Assembly: GCA_963920705.1 (NCBI GenBank) | Contig: OY987226.1 | Location: forward strand, 22,993,300-23,057,299 | Reading direction: 5' to 3' | DNA: 64,000 bases | From: Odiellus spinosus | Taxonomy: Eukaryota > Arthropoda > Arachnida > Opiliones > Phalangiidae | In this document: positions 1 to 11,100 of the stretch, piece after piece | Layout: each line of letters begins with the position of its first letter | How positions within the stretch are numbered: the stretch's first letter is position 1 | Program-made: the position numbers and the translations under genes | The notes under the pieces: model-generated | Database searches by the model: none | What the model was told of the DNA's origin: nothing | What the model saw: the letters and a program-made list of their open reading frames with translations, nothing else

Positions 1-360
1 AATGAAACAGCTTATGAATTTATTTTCGGAATCATCATGTTTATTTTTTCACAAATACAAGACACTTTTTTGGTGTCTAAATTAATTTCCAAAGTTTGGT
101 ATAATTTCAGGCCAACCATATTATTTCAGCCTTCAACAGCGCTTGTAATGTATTAACGTTAAAATAAAAAATGTCAGAATTTGATGCCCAAGACCTGAGT
201 CAAAAGTCGGCTATTTATTTTAATGCTAGGACATTGCAAGCGCTATTGAAGGCTGAATATGTCTAATAATTGTGAAAATCTCTCGGATACTTTTTTGACA
301 CGGTGATACCAAAAATAAATTGTAAACCTGTTCCATTTTTAGCTTCAAGTTTCTCTTTAA
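1..360. mobile_element. TTAA foldback MITE, cut by the window start
   Basis: The right end, TAGCTTCAAGTTTCTCTTTAA, matches the right end of the element at 24518-24991. The interior is an imperfect palindrome (TTCAGCCTTCAACAGCGCTT near 97, its reverse complement near 240). Confidence 0.7.
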
Positions 361-648
361 ATATGCCTAAATTTGTTAAACAATATATTCTTATTTTGGA
401 CGCGTTTAAAGTCTGTTTTATTTTTAGCCCATGGTTTACGTTTTAAGTTGTAAAACCGATATATTACAAATTGTGATAAATAAAACGCTGTTCCCTATAT
501 AGAGCCCTCCATCAGTCGAAAATTTTAATTTATATTCATTATGATAATTTCTGGCTAAACCTTGAAATGCTTTACCACAAACATTTACGTATGAAGTTGA
601 AATTCGAAATTGATATTTCGAAAATTAAATATGCCGTCTAATTTTCAT

Positions 649-1135
649 TTTAAAGGGAGAATGAAAGGCCAAAACAACGTATTTTTAATAGATTAACAAT
701 GCTAAAATAATGAGAAAAACAATAATATAACTCACCAAAAATATTTCGTTATTTTATAATCAATTTCCAAAGTTCCGAAACTTGCAGATGCTAAGCCTTG
801 GCTGCATAGCTCGGCGAACTAGGCGAGCATGAGTCGTATTTTTGTTTAATATTCACGTCTGATCTAATCGCCAATCACGAGCGAGTACGCGTATTTCAAA
901 ATACGCGTACTCGCTCGTGATTGGTGGCAAGAACACCCGCGAATATTAAAAGAAATACAGGTCGGGCTAGCCCAGTTCACCGAGCTAGGCAGCCTAGGCT
1001 TAGCATCGGAACTTTGGAAATTGGTTATAAAATAACGAAATATTTTTGGTGAGTTATATTATTGTTTTTCTCATTATTTAGCATTCTTAATCGATTAAAA
1101 ATAGGTTGTTTCGGCCTTCCATTGTCCCTTTAAAG
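649..1135. mobile_element. TTAA-flanked palindromic MITE
   Basis: An almost continuous palindrome with TTAA then AGGGAGAATG at the left and the complement (CATTGTCCCT then TTAA) at the right. The centre, near 899-901, is perfect for more than 20 bp per arm (AATACGCGTACTCGCTCGTG). There is no coding sequence. TTAA targets suggest piggyBac or Kolobok-type mobilisation. Confidence 0.8.
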
Positions 1136-2360
1136 GCACGATTCCCGGTGCACATACACTGCCCTTTTTAAACAACTCTATTTATCAAATGTTTAAATAA
1201 CGATGGTTAAGAAAAACTAACTTTTCTTCGTGCACTTAACGTGATCTTTATCAGGTTTCTTAACCTATAATTATTGTGAATAACAATTGGTGGGTATTTG
1301 CCTCGTTATTTCCTAAATCTTTTATTTTGTTCTATAAATTTAACGGAAAGCACCTTTCGTGAGAATATTGTTTGAAGATGAAATAAATCTTCCAAATAAA
1401 AAAAAAAGGTTTATTAAAGTTTCAAAACACCAAATCTTCCTTATTACTTGGTATCGCCAAAAGTATATAAGAACACTTTTGAGTGAAGTATAGAAGCGCC
1501 CTTACATCTTACAACGCTGGGCTATTCCCATACCCTCTATGTCGTCAACAAACCGCGGATTGATTGCAGTGCCATATCTGAATCAGGGAAAATACGTGAC
1601 TTCGACAGCACCTCTCTTTTAAACCCGATCTCGACGCGTGCGTATTTGGTTTATAAGCACGTAAACCAAGCAAAACCTTTGCAAATCTTCTTACATTTTA
1701 ATGTAAGTTTTCATTTGTTTTTATACGTCTAATTAGTTTTGAAGCTCAATAGAAATAGGCCTAAAATAAAATGAATTCTTTTATCAATGTAAGTATATTC
1801 CAGTTAGTGAACGGATTATTTAGTTACGCTCAAGAATGAACAAACCATATAACGTTCTCCTTTAAGTTAGGTTTGGATAATTAATTATGTTAAGGCTTAT
1901 TTTTCCTATATCTGTGTCAGCTCTCAAGGTCAGGTCTCTCCCGAGTGATCTCTGGCCCCAAAATAGCTGCCCTGTATAACCTTAACGCCACGTGATTTCG
2001 TAACGTAGTTAGCAGCATTCGAACAAGATGTCAAACCCGCAAGTTCTTTTATAATACCAACTGTTGGTAAGGTATTGTGAATAATCCACCGAAACGGCTG
2101 ACGAGTTTGTTCGAGATAAATTAGTGCCTTCGACTACCGATTTAAAAACACAAATTACTAAAGGTGTCGGTTAATTGTAAGTTATTTCTAAATATATTAT
2201 TTGTCCATGGCAAGTTGGCTTAAAAATAATATCTGTCCATTGTTAGTTGTAGTAAAACTTATTTGTTCATTGATAGTTTTATTAAAAACTATATTTGGCC
2301 CTTGATAGGAGTAATAAGGAGAGAAATAGCATGCCCCTTCTCGTTAACAAACAAGGTTTT

Positions 2361-4480
2361 TGGATAATTACTATATTTATTGTATTAAATGAGCGTTAGA
2401 AAAGGTTTTCAGAACTTTAATCAAAAACACACTGGTTACTAGTTTAATGATTGATAAGCTAACAGATTCATTTTGAATTACCATTTGTAAGTAACAGAAT
2501 TTTTTGTGATCGTTAAATGACAGTGAGCTTTTTTCTTGAGATAAAATTAGTTCAACTAAAGTCATTACAGGGCTCCCACCAAAATCCAAAAAAAACTAGG
2601 GAAATAGGGAATTTTTCAGGCTAGAAATAGGGTGAAATAGGAACCAACATTTTTAACATAGGGAGCAAATTTTCACAAAATGACTTTTAAAGTAGTTTTT
2701 TTTTTTTTTTTTTTTTTTCTTTTGTAAAAGCATTTTATCACAAATCTAACTTAAATTTTATCACATTTTTTCGTGATATAATATCATACTGACTTAGTCA
2801 GTTTTTCTCGCTCTCAGTTTTTCGACTTAGCAAAAACATTTGGGTCCAATATTATAGGACGACGGTACTTATAACCGAACTTACTAGAAATATGGTGATT
2901 TATGGACCAAAATCATGATTTTATGGTGATTTAGGGACCTCAAAAAAAAAAGTAGGGCGTTTTAGGTATTTTAGGGACCTGGTGGGAGCCCTGCTATAAT
3001 ATTAAAAAAGGGACTCAGCATACGTTGGGCTAAGATAGGTTACTACCCTTTCTCTCCATAAACGTTACGAAAACGTCATATTTTTCTTCGCATTTTCTTT
3101 TTCCGATGTACCACTGTTCACCATAGGTGCAAGCAACACATTTACCTGAGTTACATTCCTCACAATCAGCCTGTTTAGCCTTAGTTACTAAAAGGAGTAA
3201 AAAGTTCGACCTTCGAATGCTACTCCCTTCATATCTAAATGCTTTACTGACCATGGTATGAAAGCATGGTGGAAGCAAGTTTCTGGTATGGTTTTAAGAC
3301 CTTTCTCCCAATTTAAATTCTTCTTTGGAAATATAGGCTAATTTTTATATTCACTGTTTGCAGTCGCATACAAACATATTTCTTTAGGATTTTGTGTTTG
3401 AGTATGCTGCTTTAGGCTGGCTTTGGAAACAATTCTCTAAAAATTACAAAATTTCTATTTGCCTTTAAACAGGGATTATAAAGTTTGAAGATGTCCTACA
3501 TCCCAAAGAAGAATTTAAATTGGGGGAAAGGTATTAAAACCATACCAGAAACTCGATCCCACCATGCTTTTCATACCATGGTCAGAAAAGCATTTAGATA
3601 TGGTCCGTTTTTTCGAAATTAAAATCGTTCAAGAAAAATTGTGTTGCTGATCCAATTTCTAGGCAACTTATCGGGCCAACTTCGAGAATTTCAACGATTA
3701 CAGACACTTTATGACGTATACCCCAGGTGTTAGAGTTTATTATCCGGTCAATCTGCATAATGAAAAATTATCCACATGCTCTGGTAGCCATTTTATTTTC
3801 GATCGAATTTTAGGCTGCTGTTTGACTAGTTATATTTCTGATAGCGAGTGAAGAGCCATATAAAAGATAAACAGTATTTCTGAAAGCGACTGAAATTAAC
3901 CTTGAAATCTAAATATCATTCGAAAGAAAATATGGCGTGACGAAAGACGTGACGTCACACTTATAATGATTGACCGTTCGTATAAAGTGGTAGATGGATT
4001 TTATTATTTTTGTTAAGCGTGTGAACGGTGGAGTTGGGCTAACTAATTGCGACAATTAATTGGGCCAACTAAGGGAAAAATCGGCTGGTGTGAGAGGCCC
4101 TTAACACTAAAGAGGCCGATTGGGAGGAATGTAAACCCAGGTAAATGCGTTGCTTGACGGTGAACAGTGGTACATCGGAAATATACCGGAAAAAGCGAAT
4201 AAAACAATGAAGTTTTGGTAACGTTTATGGAGAACGACAAGATGTATGCTGGGTCCTTTTTTGAACATTATAACTTTAGTTGAACTAATGTAAGAAAAAA
4301 TCTTACTGTCAATTAATGATCACAAAACATTCTGTTACTTACAAATGATAACTCAAAATGAATCTGTTAACTTATCAGTCATTAAACTAGTAACCAATTT
4401 TTTATGCAGGGTGTTTTTGATTAAACATTTTGAAAAACCTTTTCTAACGCTCATTTAATACAATAACTATAGTAATTTGT
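2361..4480. mobile_element. 2.1-kb foldback element
   Basis: The left arm (about 2361-3300) is the inverse of the right arm (about 4030-4480): CTAACGCTCATTTAATACAA at the right end, its complement at the left. A second smaller inverted pair lies inside (about 3240-3340 and 3520-3600). The left arm is split by the MITE at 2568-2993. Confidence 0.75.
2568..2993. mobile_element. MITE with CAGGGCTCCCACC ends
   Basis: CAGGGCTCCCACC at the left, its exact complement at the right, and a poly-T tract inside. It interrupts the left arm of the 2.1-kb foldback, whose right arm lacks it. The CAGGG ends look hAT-like, but I could not define the target duplication. Confidence 0.75.
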
Positions 4481-4819
4481 AATTTATTTTGGCTTCTAAG
4501 GCATTTTTAAATTGTTTTGGCTAACTAAAATATTTAACTTTTTCTAGATTTTTTTTTTTTTTCATGTTTGATGTCACGTTTACATATGAAGGAATCCTAT
4601 ATCATCCTTGAATTTTTGATTTGTTATAGATTGAAACATGGGCTTTCAGATGGTATATACTTTGGTACATATTTCAATTATTGTGGTACCTTGGCACGGC
4701 TTCGAAGACCACCTTGTTATTACAATTTTTCCATTTTTGGCAGTGTTCCAAGTCAAATAGCGCCACATCGGTTGGTCATCCCATAAAACTAATGCTTTTA
4801 TCGTGTTCCACGGGTCAAG

Positions 4820-5230
4820 AACTACCACAGGGTCCGAACAAAAAGTTAATTTCCCTGACTTTTCCAGGTTTTCCCTGACCATTTCTAAATAATTTCCCTG
4901 ACCAATTTTAATACTTTTTTCGTGAATATATTCTTACGAGCGAGCTGTGGCAATTCCCACATTTTATTTGACGTTGGGGTCAGCTGATAGTTTACTCAGA
5001 ATATGAGAAACAATTTTAATCTTTAGGCAAATATTTTCAGTTTATAATTACGTTACAACTGATTGGTAAACCAATCATAAACAGTTGCTTGACACATACG
5101 AAAATATTTATTTTCTCTGACCATTTGGGCTATTTTCAAATTCCCTGACTTTTCCCTGACCTTTGGGACCACTTTCCAAATTCCCTGACTTTTTGGGCCA
5201 ATTTCCAAATTCCCTGACTTTTCCAGGTTT
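4820..5230. repeat. Degenerate TTCCCTGACTTTTCCAGG repeats
   Basis: Several diverged tandem units of TTCCCTGAC(C/T)TTT separated by 25-40 bp. The reverse complement occurs at 22000-22035 and 23330-23560. They are non-coding. Confidence 0.55.
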
Positions 5231-5248
5231 TGCAGGTCGTGTACGAAC

Positions 5249-5606
5249 CAGTGGCGTATCTAGGGGGGGGGGGGGCGGTGGGGGCGGTCCGCCCCGGGTG
5301 GCATTTTTTTGGGGGCGGCATTTTCCTCGTGAGACAACTCAAAATTTCAGTAAAAATTCATCAACCTTGGAACCCCAGAGCCCTCTCTTGACTTTTTCTG
5401 CAGTCGATCTCTTTTTAATTTATTAAAATTAAAATAAATAATTAATTTTATTAATTTGGCTCTATAAGTCGATATAAAAAAGAAAATCGATAACATAGCG
5501 CTAGCGCTGCCAACTCAAGATGAAAGTAACTATATTATTTTTATGTATCGAGGGGCGGCAAATTCACCGACCGCCCCGGGCGTCAAACCCTCTAGATACG
5601 CCACTG
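5249..5606. mobile_element. hAT-type MITE
   Basis: The terminal inverted repeats are CAGTGGCGTATCTAG and CTAGATACGCCACTG, with a perfect 8-bp target duplication GTACGAAC at 5241-5248 and 5607-5614. Eight bases is the hAT hallmark. The GC-rich subterminal arms (GGGGCGG) are unlike the AT-rich surroundings. No transposase. Confidence 0.9.
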
Positions 5607-5614
5607 GTACGAAC

Positions 5615-8013
5615 CCTGTACCAGAAAGCGTTCTATTTGTTTACTTTTAACTTGGTATTCTACAGATAATTTGGTATAGGCTACTTTTCGCGTTTCGTTG
5701 AATTTAAAGGGCACTTTCATAATTTATAGAAATAAAACGAAACGTTCAACGCAAATTATTATTGAACTTATCTAGGCCTTACCACCCATTTGAACAGCAA
5801 AAACATTTTTAGGGTTTATTTGGTTTCATTCCCTAAATATGGGCTGTCAAAATCGCTTGAATTGGGGGTGGAAAATTTCCTTCCCCCATGTAAGGGTTTT
5901 TGAAATATTCATATCTTAAAATCTTGATTGAATTTTGACTTTAAAACTTGGATTTACCGATGAAATAGTCTATAATTTTTCTGGTTAAAGTTTCATCAAA
6001 ATCGGTGCTGCTGCCATGGGGCAGATTTTTAAAATTGCCTGATTTCACATGGAATGACTCTACAGCATCTTGCGATACCTCTACTATCAGCAAATACATC
6101 CATAGCATTTTGACTAATTACAATTCACGAAATATATCTAATGGATTCCACCCGACAGTCCATTATTGATCCAGTTAGCCTAGCCCACAAAAAATAATAA
6201 GTATTATAGGTCCAAAATGAAAAAAAAAAAAAAAAAAAAAAAATAGGATATTTATAGGATATTCATGGGTTCAAAATTATGTCATATTAGTTTTAATATA
6301 AATAATGAAATATTGAGTTTTATAGGAAGTATATCGTATATTCAAGAGCAGTGGCGACGCCACACTCGGGCTAAGTAAGCTGTAGTCTATTTGGATAATA
6401 TGACAGGGGCCCCAAAATTGGAGAAAAAGGACCCCTAATTTCTTGAAAGTGGGCACTAAAAAACTGATATAAATATGGGCATAGGTTAGAATCTCGGTAT
6501 ATTGCTTTGCCACGGTCACACGGTGATTTTATTATCAACAATTTTTCCGCAACTATTGTTTCCAGGACTAACATAATAAACATACCAAACAACCTGCTGT
6601 TTCCCTATTTTATCCACTATTATAAGTTTGCCCTTGTGTACACATTTTCCCACGATTTTTCTGACAATACGTTTTTCTACAATTATTTTAATTTTTTCAC
6701 ACGCTTTTGATTGAATCTTATAAGTACTTTCCCCCTCTATAGGCAAGGACACAAAATTAGTACTGTCAATGCATATTCTTAGCTAGATTTGCATTTCTTG
6801 ATTGAATCTTTCCCATCTACAAAACTCTAAATTTGGAGACCCCTTCAAAACCTCTACATTTGCCTTACATTTAGCAACGAGTTACAGTGGCGGCGGAACG
6901 GGTGGGGACAGGGGGACATTGTCCCCCCTCAATTAAACCAGGTGGGGACAACCAATATACGTGTCCCTCCCCAAATTGTTCAGTCAATACTCTGATTAAT
7001 CTCAGAATATAATTGAATTCAATGAATTATAAGAAAAATCAGTCTAATCTCAACCTGTTTGGAGTTATCTTACAATACCTTACCAGGCTGAACTTTAGCA
7101 AGAAAAAAAAGGCACATAATTCTTTAATTCATAAACTAGGTGGAGCGAAGAAGCTCCACGAGGCTTAGTAATAAATCGAAATTCCGAATTCACAAAATAA
7201 TTTTTAAACAACTTCCAATCCATTATCCACTTAGGGCTGGCTTGTCATGGGTGGTAGTTTTAGTTTGTTATGTCGTTTAAGCAAAATCTATCGGCAAGTG
7301 GTTGCTTGACGTTTTTCATTCGCGTAATAATTTTTACTCGATTAATTTTAGTTTGTGTCCATTGTTATTTTCGATACACGCACCACACGTCGTAATTTCG
7401 TTACCCGCACTACACGTCTTAATAACAAGTTGAAAATTTCTTATCAAAATCCTAATAAACTTAAGATTCCTTTTCGAATCGACAGCGTTCTTTAGCTACC
7501 TAGCATGGTCCCGAGTGATGCTGGGGGAGACTTGAGTAAACCGTTGAAAATTATACGTATACGTTAGCGTCACAGTGAAAAGAACCTATTAAAAATTCCA
7601 ACTTGGAAACGTTCCGAAGTTTTGTTGATGTTTTTTGCAAAAGAGAAACGAAAAAATTGAGGAACTTTCGTATCGTAAAAATACTAACTTACGCTTAAGA
7701 AAAGGCCAAAACTACAGGTTGCATTTCACTAACAACGAAGTCTACAAATTACTTAACAGGACTGGAAATATACGATCAAGCGAGTGTTTCTGTCAATTTT
7801 TAGTACCAAATTTCAACTTCCAAGTATTGAAGAATCAAGAAACGTTTTTAAAACCCTTGAATTTTTTAGTGGTCCCGTGGACCACTAGCCTCGTCCGATT
7901 TAATTTTTTAAACTGGACCAGTTGTTAAAGTGATCAAATACCCTCTGCCACTGTCTTATTTCCCACACCGGAGTAAGTTTCGGTATCGTCTGCAATTACT
8001 AGAGACGTTTCAG
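5615..8013. other. Intergenic, mostly unrecognised
   Basis: No gene that I can support. There is an A-run at 6220-6243, and a hAT-like end CAGTGGCGGCGGAACG at about 6887 whose right partner I could not find. An open frame from 7635 to 7928 (97 codons, basic and Asn-rich at the start) resembles nothing I know. Confidence 0.4.
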
Positions 8014-8022
8014 TTTTGGCGC
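8014..8022 (+). promoter_or_regulatory. E2F-like site upstream of ZW10
   Basis: TTTTGGCGC fits the E2F/DP core (TTTSSCGC) and ends 100 bp before the ATG. NEDD1, another mitotic gene, has a similar site at a similar distance. This is a motif match only. Confidence 0.45.
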
Positions 8023-8122
8023 ACAACTGGAGATAAATGTAGATTTGAATCTGTTTACACATAATTATTGCCAAGAATAAAGTTATACAGTTTATGAAGG
8101 ATATTTTTATCAAAATTTTAAT

Positions 8123-8165
8123 ATGTCGTCGCCTGGTTTGGTTTCTGAGGTTCTGGCTGCAAGTG
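8123..8165 (+). CDS. ZW10: ZW10 exon 1
   Basis: Encodes [15 protein letters not shown], matching the human start MASFVTEVLAHSG. The exon ends in phase 1 just before GCAAGT, a GC-type donor. Joined to the exon at 13866 it gives a glycine codon followed by ILEKDNLE, in frame. The ATG was chosen because the product has the expected family start. Confidence 0.85.
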
Positions 8166-11100
8166 GCAAGTTACCTTAAAGTTTTAAGTTTCTCTGAGTC
8201 TCTGTCGTAACCTTTGAAAATTTGGGTTCAGATTTATTTCCGTTTTAATGCATACAGATAGCGCTTCATAAGCTTGCTGACCGCGCAAAGTGATCTTGGT
8301 AGGATTGAGGCTTGGTTGACACGCAATGGTTTGTTTTAATGAGCTCATATAAATGGTTTTATTAATACAAAGTTCTGCTTCTGACCTGGCACCAACGTCC
8401 TCCTATTACCTACGTGAATAAAATGTTCTAAGAGTCCGCGAGTTTATGGACCTGGTGGTTTATCTTACCCATAATTTTAAATTCCATTTACACACTTCGA
8501 AGACTAGTTGTTTTGCAAATGTGCTCTTGGCTACAATTTTCCTCTGATTTCACCTCAGACTCTTGTATGTTGTTTTCACTAATGGGGTAAATGCCGTTCC
8601 CCTAGTGCTGCCAACCACATTTGAGAGCAAACTGAAGCAGAGAGAAAGGCTAGCAATTCTGTTCTGGAGAGGGCTGGAATTTCTTTTGCTCCTTTATTTG
8701 AAAACTGTGTATTTGTCACGTTGAGTGTTACGATCACAAGCCAAACTTGATAGGTCACTGATAGATGATGTTCAGTGGTGTGCATCACGGATTCCCTTTG
8801 CCTTACAAGGAGAGATTGAGAGGCCTTAATTGGGTCCCACTCCTCTTAGGCACTCTTATCTTGGTCTTGTTAGCCTGTTCAAACTTCTTGTTTCCCCTGA
8901 CCAAAGTATTTTGCATATGCACCCTTAATCCACAGTACAAGTGGCCACTCCTAGCAGGAGTTAATAATTATATCAAGAAGTGTACTACTTAGAATTTTGG
9001 TGCGCCATGTAATTTACGTTGCTTTCCCCCCGCGCGCGGATATAAAAAATTTGGTAACGCGCCTGTAAGGCCCTACGTGACTTGGCTGACCGCTTTACAA
9101 GGTACATAGAGAGACTGTGGCGCGGAGCCAAAAAGCATAGTTCCTCTAAAACCAAATTTCCCAGGTTCTGAAGGCAGATGATTTGTCTGCTCTTGTATAT
9201 TGTTGGTAGCCCCTAGCCCTAGGTATGTTATGTTTCTTACGTCGCTGATTATTTTGGCCAAGATATTTAGTTAGTAATATCAAAACTAGGCAAAGGCATC
9301 ATATTTTCGATAAATTTAATTAATTAAGTAGATTATTTTTGCAAAAATAAAATCAGTAGATGAATCATTAGTGTCAATTATATTTTTAATAATTACCGCA
9401 TTTGTTTGATTCGATGCGTTAAACATAAAATCACAGTTGTCACGCTGAATTTGTTTTGTTACTGAAGGTTTTAAATAAAGATCACACTGTATATTGTTGT
9501 TTTGGCAGAGACAGAAGGTGAGCCGCATTTTAAATTTGAGCTCGGTTTATTTAAGTAACCGTTAATGGATCAAGTTGCGAGCGATATAGACTCAGACGCC
9601 ATGAAAAAAAACCGGCAGTGGCATGACCGTGTTTCGGTTGCGGCTCGCCGAGTTTTTTCCATACCGGCGGCCGCGCCTCTCCGAGTTTTTTCCATACCGG
9701 CGGCCGCGCCTCGCCGAGTTTTTTTCATACCGGCGCCAAAAATATTGTTGAACGGAGCGCCGGGCCGGGAGCCGGGGCATAATGAGCGGCGTCGGAGTCT
9801 TGAGCGATAGTTTACTATCCAAGTTTCCACCAACTGAACTAACCAAGGCTTAGGCCAAATCGAGCTTAAAGACTTTCGACTAACAAATACGTGATAGTAA
9901 ATTGAATTTAAAACTTATAATGTGAAACTGAGAAAGGTTAAAATGCAATTTGCGACTAAAATTCGATTATTTATGTAGGATTAGAAAAATATAATTGTTT
10001 ATATCCGGTAATCGTAAAACCTTCAGTCTCGGGCGACATTTTACTTGTTTACTATCGCCTCTGTGAGACTGTGACGCGCGACTATGACGGGCGCCCCACG
10101 TGATCTTAAAGAACTATTTCCAACATTTCCTCTCTCTCATTGGTCAATGCAAAAATTGCTTTCGTCTGCTCAAGAAATTACATGGAATACATGGTGAAAG
10201 TTGAAATTTCAATGAAGTAGTACACTTCTTGATATAATTATTAACTTCTGCTCCTAGGCTTTTAAGCGAGTATTCGGTAAAGGACATTATGAGGTATATC
10301 CCCTTTTTCACGCTCCCTCCCACTTTGGAATACTCTTCCAGATATTATAGTCACGGTCAATAGTTCAAGGCAAAACCTCAAATACATTTAAACCTCTAGC
10401 CTAGTTCCTAAATTATTAGCCCTCTTAATCTTAAGTTTTCTTGAGTGTTGAGTAATTTTACTTAGTGTTCCTGTTTATTTTTCACCTTAACCCCTTACTG
10501 CATTTAACTTATCGTTGTTTGTTGTTTTCACTTCATATTTCTGTGTATTTCAATTAAATAGCTGTATCCTTTGGTATCCATTGTAATTCACCTTAATTAA
10601 CTAGCATATTTGGCTTTATAACTTAATAGTCAAGCTGTCACCTAACTAGTGACAGGTGCTGCCACTCAATAAGGCAATTCCCTTACTTTTTTGTTAGGTA
10701 GAGTGACCTAGCCTACTCAACCTCTGTTTAAACGTGGGGGGGAATCTGTTTAACATCTTTTCCCCATAAGCTTTTAACCACGAACTCAAATCTTTGTACC
10801 CTTTGCAAGAGTAAGCCTGGATAAAATAGGAAAAAGATATGCTTCTTGATTGAGGAAAGCTTACCTTATAATTTTTAATTACATCATTGATTGATCTCTA
10901 GCTAGGGGTGAGAGATTTAAGAAAACTATGAAAAAAATAAGCGAGGGAATTTTTCCATTGAGTGGCAGCACATGTTAACCCTAATTTGTTGATCACTTTG
11001 AAATTATCTGTTTCTGGCCAAAAAATATTGTTGCTACATATTCAGCTCTAAACTTACTATCAAAATAGTAGAAAAACAATTCAAATTTACTCCTGGAGCT

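Noticed and set aside
4568..4882. Overlapping open frames on both strands near 4.6-4.9 kb
   Set aside because: Hydrophobic, AT-driven translations with no family features. They run into the degenerate TTCCCTGAC repeats.
7635..7928. 97-codon open frame before ZW10 as a gene
   Set aside because: No recognisable domain, it starts at a non-ATG codon, and it lies in repeat-rich DNA. Chance frames of this length are expected.
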